A stretch of DNA of 64,000 nt from Caprella mutica (Eukaryota > Arthropoda > Malacostraca > Amphipoda > Caprellidae): contig CANNZV010000116.1 in NCBI GenBank assembly GCA_947561585.1, positions 248,001 through 312,000 on the forward strand. Reading direction: 5' to 3'. How positions within the stretch are numbered: position 1 is the first letter of the stretch; each line of letters begins with the position of its first letter. The notes beneath the pieces were generated by a model that was not told the DNA's origin, searched no databases, and was given only the letters and a program-made list of their open reading frames with translations. Made by a program: the position numbers and the translations under genes. This document shows, one piece after another, positions 1-10,927 of this stretch.

Positions 1-52
1 GGGACTCACAAATCAGAAATACTCTGAGATATATGAAGAGATAAGAGAGGGA

Positions 53-700
53 GTGGTGATGTGTATGACAGAGACGCAGAAGAAAGTGGACAATATTAGA
101 GTAGCTGAACACCTTAAGACAGTTGAAAGTATGAGGGAGATGGAGGAGAGAAGAGGGGGAGTAATAATGGTTGTATTTGAGGAAAAAGAGGACCTGAAGC
201 TAGATGAGAAAGAAAATAAGTATAAAGATTGTCTGGAATTGAAGGGAAATTTTGGAAAGGAAGTTGTGAATCTGACAGTGGTATATCTGAAGACTGGAAA
301 TGGGAGAGAGGAGCTGCAGCAGAATAGGGAGATTTTGGAGAGGATGAGGGAGAAGGTAGTGGAGGCTGATGAGAGAGGAGAGAACTACATACCAGTCGGT
401 GACTTCAATGGTCATCTGGGGTACGTACCTCGGATACCAAAATGAAAATGAAAATGGGAAGAGTGTAAATAAACTGATAGAGGAAAGTGGGTTGCTGTTA
501 TTGAACATTGATGAGAAGTGTGAAGGGGTGTACACATGGAGAAGGGGAGACTGAAGATTGTAGAAGTGTAATTGACCTTGTTCTTGTGAATGAAAAGGCA
601 TATGGAATAACCAAGAGAGCATGGATAGATGAAAAGCAGGAAAGGATAGATCTATCAGATCATTGTATGATTGAGATACAGCTACAAACAGGTAGGAAAG
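53..700 (+). pseudogene. Broken LINE endonuclease domain (exonuclease-endonuclease-phosphatase fold)
   Basis: This is the endonuclease of the LINE, which would nick the target DNA. Motifs visible in order are a TETQ block near 70, the metal-binding GDFNGH block near 400-418 (in the 53-445 frame), a DLV segment near 575-585 and the closing SDH motif near 655-665. The domain changes frame between about 420 and 560, so it is inactive. The N-terminal Asn/Glu motifs of the family are missing or lie before the window. Confidence 0.7.
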
Positions 701-1483
701 AGAGAAGAAGGTGGGATGGAGTTAGAGAGGGGTGGTTTTATAGCAATCGGAGAGAGAAGATGGAGGAGTATATACATGGAGTGGAGAGGGAGATGGAGCA
801 GATTGAAAATGTAACAATGAACAAGATAAATGAAGTGGTAAGGAAGGTGGCAGATGAATGTTTGAAGGTGACATACAAGAAGAGGATGGACCAAACTGAA
901 AAAGAAGAGCCACCATGGATAATGGAGAAATAAGAAGAGAAATTGCTAAGAGAAGAAGATTAAACAAGAGGGTTAGGAATAGAGGAGTGGAGGATAACAG
1001 GGAACAGAGGTGGATAGAGTACAGAGAACAAAAAGAAAAGGTAAGCAGAATGATCTGTGAGGAAATGAGAACATATGAGGAAAGGATAGCAGAAGAGATC
1101 AGAAATATGGGCAAAGGAAAGCAGATGTGGAAGATGATAAAGAAGCTGAAAGGAGAAAAGCTCAGAAAGAAGTAAAATTGAAGTTATACACAGAGGAGGG
1201 AGAAGAGTTGGAGGAGCAGAGGTATGAAGAACAATTGAGGGTGTTTTGGCAGAGAATATACCAAATGCATGGAAATGAAATAGAGGAGGAGTGGGGAGAA
1301 GAAAAGATTGAGGAATATTAAGAGTCTCTGGAAGGAACAAGAAGGAGGGAAGAGGACCCAACTGAGATGTGGTTACCCCGAATTGGAGACCCTTTCAGGA
1401 ATGTAAAAACAATGAAGTTTGAAGTAAGGGAGGAAAGCATCCGAAAGGTACTGATGGAACTTAGAAGTGGGAAAGCAGGCTGA

Positions 1484-3296
1484 TTGGATGGCTTGAAACC
1501 AGAATTGTATAAGGTGTTACAGGGAAGCGAAGTGGTGGTGGGAATGATGAGGGAAGGAATAGAGAGAATGCTGGAAGAAGGAGGAGAACCGGAAAGATGG
1601 AAGGAGTCGAGAACAGTTATGATACCGAAGAAGAGGAAACCAACTGTAGCTGATCTGAGGCCGATAGCGCTAACAGATGTGTCCTATAAGGTAGTGATGA
1701 AGGTGGTGAAGGAGGGAATAGAGAAGCATGTGGAAGAGAACGAAATGGTGAAATGGGAACAGGCAGGATTCACGAGCGGCGGGGAGATTTTGGACAATTT
1801 GATAGTACTGCAGGAGTGTGTTCGTCAGGCGTATAGAGGAGGGGAGCAGTTGGTGGTGGTGGCAGTTGACTTTAGCAAGGCATATGACTCAATAAGGAGA
1901 GAGAAGGTGGTGGAGGTCTTGAAGGATATGAAGGTGCCGGTGAATGTGGTAGATATGATAAAGAGAGAATATGTGGGAGATATGTAGAACGAGGATGGAG
2001 ATAGGTGGAAGAGATTTGATGATGGAAATAAATAGTGGAATCAGGCAGGGATGCACGGCATCACCACTGATCCTCAAGTTGATCACCTGCAAAATCATTG
2101 AAGAACTGAAGAGAAGAACAGGAGGGGTGATGGTGGGGGGAATGAGGGTGAGCTCGTTGACTTTTGCAGATGATGGAATGCTGTTGGCGAGAGGAACGGA
2201 AGAGGCGGGAAGGGCTGTGAGGGTTTTGATGGAGGCGGCAGGAAGGTACGGTTTAAACATGAATATGGAGAAAAGCAAATGTATGATTTTCAATATGAGA
2301 GGGGGAGAGGAGGTACAGGAGATAGAGGGCATGGAGGTAGTTAAGGAAGTAAAATATTTGGGAGTAATGATGGAGAATAAATGTAATATGTATGAGGGGC
2401 AAAGGAGGAGGATGATTGAGAAGGGAAAGAGGATGAGTAACCTGACCTACTCAGTCATAGAGAAAAGTTGTCATAGGGTGGTGGTGGGAAAGGCGTACTG
2501 GAAGTCGGTAGTGCTAGCGAGTGTGCTGTACGGAGCAGAAGTTGTGGATGTGAGGGAGGAATACGTGGAGAAGATGCAGAGGCAAGAAAATGTAGCGATG
2601 AGGAGGATCTTGGCAGCACCGAGATATGCATCTGTAGCAGCAATGAGAGGAGAGATTGGCATAGGAACGATGAAGAGCAGGTTGGTGAGAGGCAGATTGC
2701 AGTATGTGAGGAGGAAGTTGCAGGGAGAGAATAGACTGGTGAAGGGGGTGATGAATAGCATGAGGAGGAATGGAGTGGGATGGTGGAAGAGGACCAGGAA
2801 ATATATGGAATGGGCTGGAGTAGAGGTGGAGGACCTGGAGAGGATGAGTGGGCATGAGGTAAGGAGAAGAGTAGCAGAGAGGGTGGAGAGAGAATGGATG
2901 GAGGAGATAAGCGAGAAGAGCACGTTGTGGCTGTACAGAGAGTACAAGAGGGAGATGAAAGAGGAGGACTACGGTGGAGGAGAGAGGGACAGGTTATGGT
3001 TCAGAGCTAGAACAAACTGTTTGTGGCTGGGAGACAGGAGGAGAGAGAGGTATGAGGAGAGGTGCTTGATATGTGGAGAGAGAGGGACAGAAGACCTGAT
3101 GCATTTTGTGTTGGACTGTGGAGAGCTGGAGGAGGAGAGGATGGAGGTGTTGGATCTGCAGAGACCAAGGGTGGAGCAGAGACAGACTGTGCTGGGAGAG
3201 TTTCTGTTCGGAGAGGAGGGGAGAAGAGAGAAGAGCGAGGTGATGATGAAGATGTGGAGGAAGAGAAGACAAATTGAGAGAAGAAGAGATGACTGA
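1484..3296 (+). pseudogene. Broken LINE reverse transcriptase with C-terminal zinc knuckle
   Basis: The reverse transcriptase lies in two frames that meet near 1971-1987. The first part (1484-1987) has a DLRPIALTDVSYKV block and the AVDFSKAYDSI catalytic aspartate motif. The second (1971-3296) has the SGIRQGC block, the FADDG catalytic pair near 2161-2177, and a C-terminal C-x2-C-x7-H-x4-C knuckle near 3063-3120 (CLICGERGTEDLMHFVLDC). The family primes reverse transcription from nicked target DNA. The mid-domain frameshift would split the enzyme. The second piece is 441 codons without a stop, so the copy is only moderately old. Confidence 0.85.
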
Positions 3297-3360
3297 GGCA
3301 GATGAAGAGGATGAGTGATGCAGATGAAGAGGATGGAAAGGCACATTCAAGAAATCCTGA

Positions 3361-4970
3361 CTGACTGATAATTTTTCTTCTTATATGATCGAAAATGTGG
3401 AGCCGTCAAATAACTCGGATCGAACTTACCTTAACTTGTATTTGATATTAAAATCATGCCCGTAAACTATTGATATTATGGACTAAGCTTCATCAGTCTG
3501 CAAAACTCCCTCAAATAACAAGCAAAGTAACAATTGAGCGCAAAGTCATATCGTCATCAATAAATCTAAGGCTGATTTAAAAATTAAAATAAACCATGCT
3601 ATTATATAAAATACAATAACTCACTAATGACATTTCCAATCAAAGCAAAATGTGTATGATTTTTATCAAAATTTGTTTCGAGTTAGCCCGTAAAAGCAAA
3701 AAATATTATACTACAATAACATACGTCCACTACTTTCGACAATATATATTTTCTCTGCCACCTGGTTTCGAAAGCAGAAACTAGAACTTCTTAGAAAAAC
3801 AAGGATTGGAATAAGCTAGCGCAAGATCTTTTTCACCACCCTCTACTTATTATGAACACCCTTTAAAAACTATTAGGAATAAAGAAACAATCGAACAAAA
3901 TGTGGTTACAGCTGATAAAAATCTGCATTAGCCAAAGAAAACCACACGAAGATACGATGGTTCTTGTTAAAATTATGGTGATTTTAATTTCGTACACGCT
4001 TTTTTTGACTCGTACAAATAATAATAATTATAGGCCCAAATATCATCTTTATTACTTCTAATACGCAGCGATATAAAAACCACCTCAGATAAATGTTAAA
4101 ATCATTAACATTTGTTTAAAATGTTTTCTAGTTTTGTGTCAGTACTTTCAAGAGTAAATTATTGAATTGTTCACAAGTCGTTCAGATGTTGAAGGCACCA
4201 TGTCAAATCTGATTCTTCCTCGTCAGATCAGTTTCACGAGGGACTATCCTCTACTGTTTTACAAGTAAAGTAGCAGGATAGCTGGACCTTGGAAATCTGC
4301 TATCCGTACTTTTTACTTATATTTTAAAGACTACACAGGATAGCTTTGATAGAATCAAGAACACGGACCTATCCGATATGCTATTCTAGAGGACATTTCT
4401 ATCCGGACGTCCAGATCCTTGTTCAAGACATCTTATCTTTTATTCGAAAATTGATAGTACTCGTATAAATTAGTGTTTTATATACCTAATATAGGTGATA
4501 GTGATTTTCTATCACCGGACTTTTTAATTTGCTTTATTTCTTGTTATCTGGACATGCAAGTAGCTATTCTTAACAGAACAACAGGTAAGATAATATTTTA
4601 ATTATTTGGTGTTCAGAATAAATGACCGTAAGGAATTCGGGTGATTAGTTATATTTTTCTTTGAACTGTTAAATCAATATATTATTCTTAAGTTATTAAT
4701 TTCAAGCTTCGAACTAATCTAGATATTCCCGAAAAGTGTAATTTCAAGAAGGTTTGTATAAATGATCTGCTGAAATAAATATTAGGATTGAAAGAAAATT
4801 GCAATTGAACAAATGAATATATTTCTAGTTTTTTTTTACAGAATTACAAATTTTCAGATTTGTACACAAATAAATACATTTTGAAAATTTTTAGTAATGA
4901 TAATCACTTCGTACTTCGCAATGTTACAAACAGAGGAACAGTTAGAAATTTTTGCATTTAAATAGATAAC
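3361..4970. other. Gene-free AT-rich stretch
   Basis: No coding region was found. Around 4225-4420 there are several copies of CTATCC/GGATAG in both orientations (for example near 4242-4250, 4271-4278 and 4365-4370), which gives local inverted-repeat character. The block at 4230-4250 has a short inverted match at 15151-15178. Confidence 0.4.
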
Positions 4971-4974
4971 AAAG

Positions 4975-7428
4975 TTAGAGAAATTCTTTAACTAAACTAC
5001 GTAAATCTGCTACAGAGATACTGCGAGCTACCTCAGGTAAAAGTTTCATTAAAGGAGATACGCATATGGTGCTTCTCTTGCCTAAGAGTTTATGCTCTTC
5101 ATTAGTCGCCCTCAATGCATCCACTGCTTTCTTAACAGCACGTCTAATTTCTTCTATTTCTTCATTAGTAACTATTCTCTTCTTAATCTTCTTATTCCTC
5201 AATTTTAAAATAGTTTCGTTGACGGCTATATCTTCGTTACCACTAGCAGAAGAATCTATAGTGGACATGTCCAAGGTTCCATTAAAATCGGAGTCCTCTA
5301 ATTTCCGTTTGGAAATAGTTTCAGTTTCTCCAGTTGATGAGGATGTGGGAATATTTTCCTTCACTGGAGTTGAATTCAGCAGTGGTAATTGGGATTCTAG
5401 AGTTTGTCTCACAGATTCATCCATATTTGTGAAGTCATAGTAACCGTCAGCAGTGCTTCTATTATGGCTCATTGCTTTAGCAATATGATCAAGAGTGCTG
5501 GAAGGAAGATTTTTCCTCCTACTAATGCAGATTTTGGAGCCACGAACATTTCTGGATGATACTTTTTTACCACTAGTGGTCTCCAGCTTCTGCATAATTT
5601 TGAAGGCAGCTGACAGACCCAAATCTTGATCTATCCTGGAGTTAATCTTAGATAGTGTCGGGAACACTATGGTACAGAAAGAATTGTCAATTATTTTGGG
5701 CCTCATGTCCTTGATGAAGATTTTCAAAAGTTCAAATTCCTTTCTTTCGAAAACAACTGGCGCAGGTTTACCGGTTCTTGAGTTTTTCTGCTCGGACACA
5801 TTAACTGTGAAGTACTCGTTTTGAGAAGTAACCATACTTTCGGCATTGTCGACCTCTTCAACAGTCATGCGGCACATCTCCTGCGACCTTCGTCCTAACC
5901 GTAGAGTAGCTATGGCCATTAGAGCATTTCTCACTTTCAGAATGTCCGAAACTCCGTAGTTCAAGTGTACCTTTTTCGCCACGTCTTCTCTCATTTTGAG
6001 CATGTCTTCACTTGTTTCGTCCATTAAACTCTTCAAATCTTCTTCAGATATAAACTTATTTTTTGCCTTCAATTTAGTTTTAGTCAACGCAGACCCCTTC
6101 ATTTTGTTTAGGTAATCAATTTCATTATTGATTTCGTTTTTAATCTCTTCAAAGCGGTAGCTCCTTAACACTATATTCCCATCAAGATTCCGCTCAGGAC
6201 TATCAACGTCCAGAATGAGAAATTTCACGAGTTTGTTAAATTGGTAAATGTACTTTATTTTAGAAAGTATAGATATAGTGGAAACGTTTCTAAACGACTT
6301 GAAGGTATCTCTTATAGTTTTTACATCCAATAAATTATCAAAATTGAATTTGAATTTATAGCTTGTTCTTCATGAGCCAACAGAACATCAATAGCCATAT
6401 TCACCACCCTCTTTGACTGCTTGCATTTCTTGTTGTTTAGGTGATCCAAGAAAGATTTCCTCCATAGCTGCACTCTTTCTGAATATTCTCTCTGATCTTC
6501 ATAACGACAACTATAATAACGGTCTTGTACCTCGGCCAACATTTTTTTCTTCAATTCATATTCTTCTTTTGTGTCCGCATTTTTAATTCCCTCTCTTGCA
6601 CTCTCCAATTCACTTCTTAGTTCTATCAGGGAAGAGAGCTTCTCCTTTTGAGTACATATCTCGTCCTTGTATTGAATTTCTGCTTTTTCTTTTTCCTTTT
6701 AGCTCAATCCTTTTACCGTTAACAACTTTGGTAAAACATTTAGGGATGACTTCAGGTTGTTTTACATATGAATCATACATTACGTCTTCTTTGCTGATCT
6801 TGTGGGCCTTTTTTACGTGATCGGATAAGTTTAAGTACATTGTTTGGCACAATGTGCAACGCTTATAATTGTATTTACGAGACACAAGTGAAGTTTTTGA
6901 AACCATTTTCTTGGGCTTGAGAACAGTTTTAACTTTCGTTGTTTTCATTAATCCTCTCTTGTTTCTTACTAAAATTTTTGCCATAGAGATTGCAGTTTCT
7001 TTTTCATCAGTGGACAGGTTAGAATGAATATCATTCAAATGCCGTCGTAATTTGAAAGATTTACACTTACATTCGGTAATTACACATTCCAAATGGAGAC
7101 TGCCGTCTTTCAATACCTTCACTTCATCATCGCTCTCTTCGTCATCGCTCTCATCGGTACAGTCCTCAACCACTCCAAACATCTCATCCATTGTGTGGCA
7201 TGCAAAGAAGTTCTCTTGGAATGAAGTAAAAGATTTTGTGACTTCATTTATGTAATCTTCTTGAGCTCTCTGTATATTCTTCACGAAACCTCTCACTAGA
7301 TATTTTAACCCTACTCTTCTCTTTAGATTGTAGGTACTGCAGTTTTTCTTATCCAAGTAGTTTGAAAGATCAGAATAGCCAATGACCGGATGAAGTAGAG
7401 ACTGTTTGAGAGTGCTACGGTTGGCCAT
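4975..7428 (-). pseudogene. Crypton-like tyrosine recombinase gene with zinc-finger-like motifs, broken by two frameshifts
   Basis: Three reading frames on the - strand join into one protein of about 800 residues. Block 1 (7428 to about 6700) has an acidic stretch, a C/H-rich finger-like segment (near 7090-7020) and a C-x2-C-x9-H-x4-H finger near 6870-6800. Block 2 (about 6698-6350) is charged and coiled-coil-like. Block 3 (about 6345-4975) carries the recombinase: LRLGRRSQEMCRM supplies the box-I arginine, SSRNVRGSKI a second arginine, and MSHNRSTADGYYDF the histidine and candidate nucleophile tyrosine. A tail of about 130 residues follows. Frame changes occur in an A/G-rich run near 6690-6705 and near 6330-6350. 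The family (Cryptons and host genes derived from them) cuts and joins DNA through a tyrosine. No reverse transcriptase is nearby, which argues against DIRS/Ngaro. An acceptor-like site just upstream of the ATG (about 7450) hints at a 5' exon. The breaks could also be assembly errors. Confidence 0.7.
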
Positions 7429-8252
7429 CTCTTCTTGGATATTTGCAATCTGAAAGAGACAAAGGACTTAGTAATGCAAATTCAAATTAGACTATATTGA
7501 GTATAATAAACATAAAGTTGCCAAATATTTTCAATATACCTACTCTTAGCAAGATCTCTAAATTACAATAAAAAATGGAAATAAATCTTTCTAAATCGCA
7601 ATTATATAAAATTATAAATAGATAAGACTAATTTAAACGATACATAACTCCTTTGATCCATGATTAGTCAGTTTTCGGCTGAAAAATATGCATAAAATTT
7701 AAAATATCTCTAACACTACACCGATTGAAAATTAAATCTTTACCTGACGCACTCTAACATAGGTCTTTTAGTTTAAAAAGTTATTAAACGTGATTTCAAT
7801 AAGTGATCCTAATTTTTTCAGATGAACTTAAAATTTTATAGTTGCTATATATTGTAAATTGTGCCTAGTTTTCTTTTTAAAATACTATATTTATTGTGCA
7901 ATACATAGACAGTTTGTTAAATATTATAAAATTTACTGCATGTTCCTACAGCGCCATTTAAAAATGAAGTGTTAATTGTAAACATTCTTACCGAACTTTA
8001 CAAGCATAGTCACAGCAGTGCAAGCACATTTTAAAACCTTCATATTCTCAGTTTCTGTGATTCGAAAAATGAATCTAACTACATAAAGTTTTTTAACATT
8101 CATCTGCTAAAATTAGAATGGATTCAATTCGTAGTGCACGGATATTTATTTATGGTGGCAGTACTCGGAAAGTGGATGTAGTATATAATATTATGATAGG
8201 TCAATCAGAATTGTCTACTACAGATCAGATAACCTTTAGAAACGAGAGGTTA
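7429..8252. other. Gene-free AT-rich stretch
   Basis: No coding region was found. The only recognisable item is a dispersed motif at 8158-8178 (AGTACTCGGAAAGTGGATG), which recurs at 24492-24512 and, on the opposite strand, at 21272-21293 and 25652-25673. Confidence 0.4.
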
Positions 8253-8260
8253 CCAAGTTA

Positions 8261-8870
8261 GGATCTTTCCCATTAGCCGACCCCCACAAAATTTAATTTA
8301 AATTAATTTTCCTTTATGAACTTTTGTCCAAAGAATCTGAAAATCATGACAGTTTTTTGTAGAAACTAATACTTTGAGATATGAGGGTTTAAAGTTATTC
8401 CCTCCCTATGCATTACTGAAGGATTGAGAACTTTGAAAAAACTATTGTTTTCACTCTTTTTGGTTAAAGATGGCCGTAATGTAGTTTGTTGTATCCGCTA
8501 GTTTGTTGTACTGCACACTTCATGATTGAGTGATGACCTGGCAGGGGGGTATGGGGGGTGGCACGCCCCCCATTACAAGTATCAGTATTGAAGTAATAAA
8601 TGATTTAAATGAAGTACGAAAAACTAGGGGATACAACAAATTACATTACAATTTCATGTAGAAAATCTATAAGGTTTAGTGAAAACAGTTTTTTCAAAGT
8701 TATCAATCCTTCAGTAATACATAGAAAATAAATAACTTTAAATCCTCGTATCTCTAAAAAGTATTAGTTTCTACAAGAAACAGTCATGATTTTCGGATTC
8801 TATGGACAAAAATACATCAAAAGTATAATTTACGTTAAATTTGGTGGGAATCGTCAAATGAAAAAGACCC
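8261..8870. mobile_element. Inverted-repeat (fold-back/MITE) element with 8-bp target duplication
   Basis: A 610-bp element with long imperfect inverted repeats: arms about 8261-8530 and 8600-8870 around a short non-paired centre. The outer end on the left reads GGATCTTTCCCATTAGCC and on the right (reverse complement) GGGTCTTTTTCATTTGAC. The flanks are CCAAGTTA (8253-8260) and ACAAGTTA (8871-8878), a 7/8 match that looks like an 8-bp target duplication. No transposase is present, so it must be mobilised in trans. The terminus is shared with the element at 19940-20843. Confidence 0.75.
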
Positions 8871-8878
8871 ACAAGTTA

Positions 8879-10830
8879 ATTGAATACTCCACCATCCGAT
8901 TGATGCGTGTGTAATTTAGTACTGCGACGTTAGTTAGTTATTTCTAATTAAATTTTTCAAGAATTTTAATAAAAATTGAATAATTAATATTATCGAATGC
9001 GATCAATATATATTGTACACTTTCATTCATAACCTTAACTAACTAAAATAATAGACCAAATTAAAATAGTTTCAATCAACCATTCGTAAATATACTTATA
9101 TAATCTGAGAATTTAAAAATATTTCGTATTGCATGCGGCACTGAAAAAAAATCTTATTCATTTCTATAACTAGGGTAAGTTACTAATTACCAGACAGTTT
9201 CAATACATACTCTTATCACTAGAAAAATATATATAAATAAGCATTTTCAAATAGCAACTTCAATTGGTATCCATGACACCTACAGGATACAATAGGTACC
9301 GATTGAAAAAAAATATAATGTTATACTATAAATTTCTTTAAATATGTTCGAAATTGTGAAAATGTCCGATAATTCATAACTTTCATATATGGAGTGTCTT
9401 AGTCAAAGTTTAAAGATAGCTACTGCTGTGTAAAGCAGGTAAAAGGTTTCTTTGGCCTTAAGACCACAAAAAATAATAATTCATTGCTACAAGACGCTCA
9501 AAAAATTAATTATACCAAGTACTGCACTTATTTTGATATACAACATCAATATTATTTTAGTTCAGTAAGATTTAGACTCATTGGAGAAAAAATTGCTCGA
9601 AATTAACAGGGCCGCAATTTACCTGTGTGACCCTGCCTATAGTGTACCTGGCCTATAACGGAAATTAATTACCTATAATTCCTACCTACCTAATTACTAC
9701 TGTACGTAGTAATTAGGTGCGTACTGTAAGATTACGCACATGCATTTGCTTATTTAATATCAAATAATGGACATGGATATCACTAATTATAAAACTTATC
9801 TTAACTTGAGTACTCACCACAGTTTCAATGATAGACGCTTGCTTTGAGCTACAGGCCATAGTGACGTGTAAACAGTAATAATAAGTTAAATCACTTCCAA
9901 TACTAAACGTTAAAGTTTTTAATTATATTGTGTCACATTAACAAACCAGAATGAACAGAGGATAAAAGAAGAACGTCTAGGACGAGTGAGAAGTATAGAA
10001 TGAACCAGGTTAGTTCAAGGAGTTATTACATCAAAGGACCTGGCTGGTAGGTGTGTTTTATATCGGTGTCAGCCATCTGGACATTTGATAGGAAAGTCTG
10101 AATTTAGGGCTGATCATTTCAAATTAACAAATTGGACAAAAACTGATAGAATCGTTGGATTTTTGTTAAGTTTTTAATGCTCAATGATTAAAATATGCCC
10201 CCTAAATCTTCGCAGAGGGTCTTACAATGTGTGAAATCATCTTAAATTATCACAAAATTGAATTTAAAAAATCCTGAAAAAAATGAAAAAAATCTTCATT
10301 ATTACCTAGCCCTGCAAGCCCAGCCCCGCCATTCTGGTCCTAGCCTATGCAGTGTTTGTAAATGGGGGTGAGGGGTAGATTGGAAGAGATGGCTGGGGGT
10401 GAAGGGGTTTGGCTACAGAATTGAATATCGAATAAGAAATGAGAAGGTTTAATAAAATTCTTTAATGAGGATATTATAATGCTTACTAAATTTTGATTTC
10501 ATTCTTTGAATTAATTTAAGTTTAATTATATTGACTAAATTCAATTCATTGAAGATGGTAATAATGGTCACTGTTTGTAGTTTATTAATTTGATTCAATT
10601 CTTACAATTTAATTTTCTTATCGTGTAACAAGGCCTTTAAGTCAATAATTTTCTGTTTTTTCTTATATTATAAATCCATTGAAGGTTGTAATACTGTCTT
10701 GCGTATTCCACTGCTTCTCTCTTTAGATGAGGATATATTATTGTAAATATTTGGAATTATAATAAATAAATTTAGCTCATTAATCAGTGTGACGTCGTAC
10801 TTGACCGATAGATGGCGGGATTTATCGAAA
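8879..10830. other. Gene-free AT-rich stretch upstream of the Rep-like gene
   Basis: No coding region was recognised. It contains a perfect hairpin at 9688-9718 and a short G-rich segment near 10355-10410. Otherwise it is simple AT-rich sequence. Confidence 0.4.
9688..9718. repeat. Perfect 13-bp stem, 5-nt loop hairpin
   Basis: ACCTAATTACTAC (9688-9700) pairs perfectly with 9706-9718 across the loop TGTAC. It lies 1.2 kb upstream of the Rep-like gene. The loop does not hold a TAGTATTAC-like nonanucleotide, so it is not a recognisable CRESS origin. Confidence 0.6.
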
Positions 10831-10836
10831 AGGAGT

Positions 10837-10844
10837 TATAAATT
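10837..10844 (+). promoter_or_regulatory. Possible TATA box of the Rep-like gene
   Basis: TATAAATT lies 84 bp before the ATG at 10928, which would put a start site near 10867 and leave a short leader. The sequence fit is good, but such strings are common in this AT-rich DNA. Confidence 0.3.
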
Positions 10845-10927
10845 TTATTTAGAATTATTATCAAGAAGTGTTAATTAAAGAAGTGCGGATTAGGTGCCAT
10901 TATGACTCAATCACTTCTTCTCTTAAC

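Larger units (their letters stand above)
1..3360 (+). mobile_element. Degenerate non-LTR retrotransposon (LINE), APE-type endonuclease plus reverse transcriptase
   Basis: A decayed LINE runs from the window edge to about 3360. Its order is endonuclease, basic linker, reverse transcriptase, then a cysteine-rich end, as in APE-class LINEs of the jockey/CR1/L2 kind. The strand is purine-rich and the protein is rich in E, R and K. Coding blocks lie in different frames (53-445, 369-554, 508-933, 915-1175, 1127-1321, 1484-1987, 1971-3296), so there are at least five frameshifts besides in-frame stops. The copy cannot make its proteins. No poly(A) tail or target duplication is visible at the 3' end. 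The 5' end lies outside the window. The exact clade was not resolved. Confidence 0.85.

Noticed and set aside
53..3350. Multiple - strand open frames rich in Leu, Ser and His opposite the LINE
   Set aside because: They result from the purine-rich LINE coding strand, which leaves few stops on the opposite strand.
3361..4970. Poly(A) tail and target duplication for the LINE
   Set aside because: No A-rich tail or matching flank is visible past 3296, and the 5' end is outside the window.
9688..9718. CRESS virus replication origin
   Set aside because: The stem is good, but the loop is 5 nt and lacks any TAGTATTAC-like nonanucleotide. No iterons were seen beside it.
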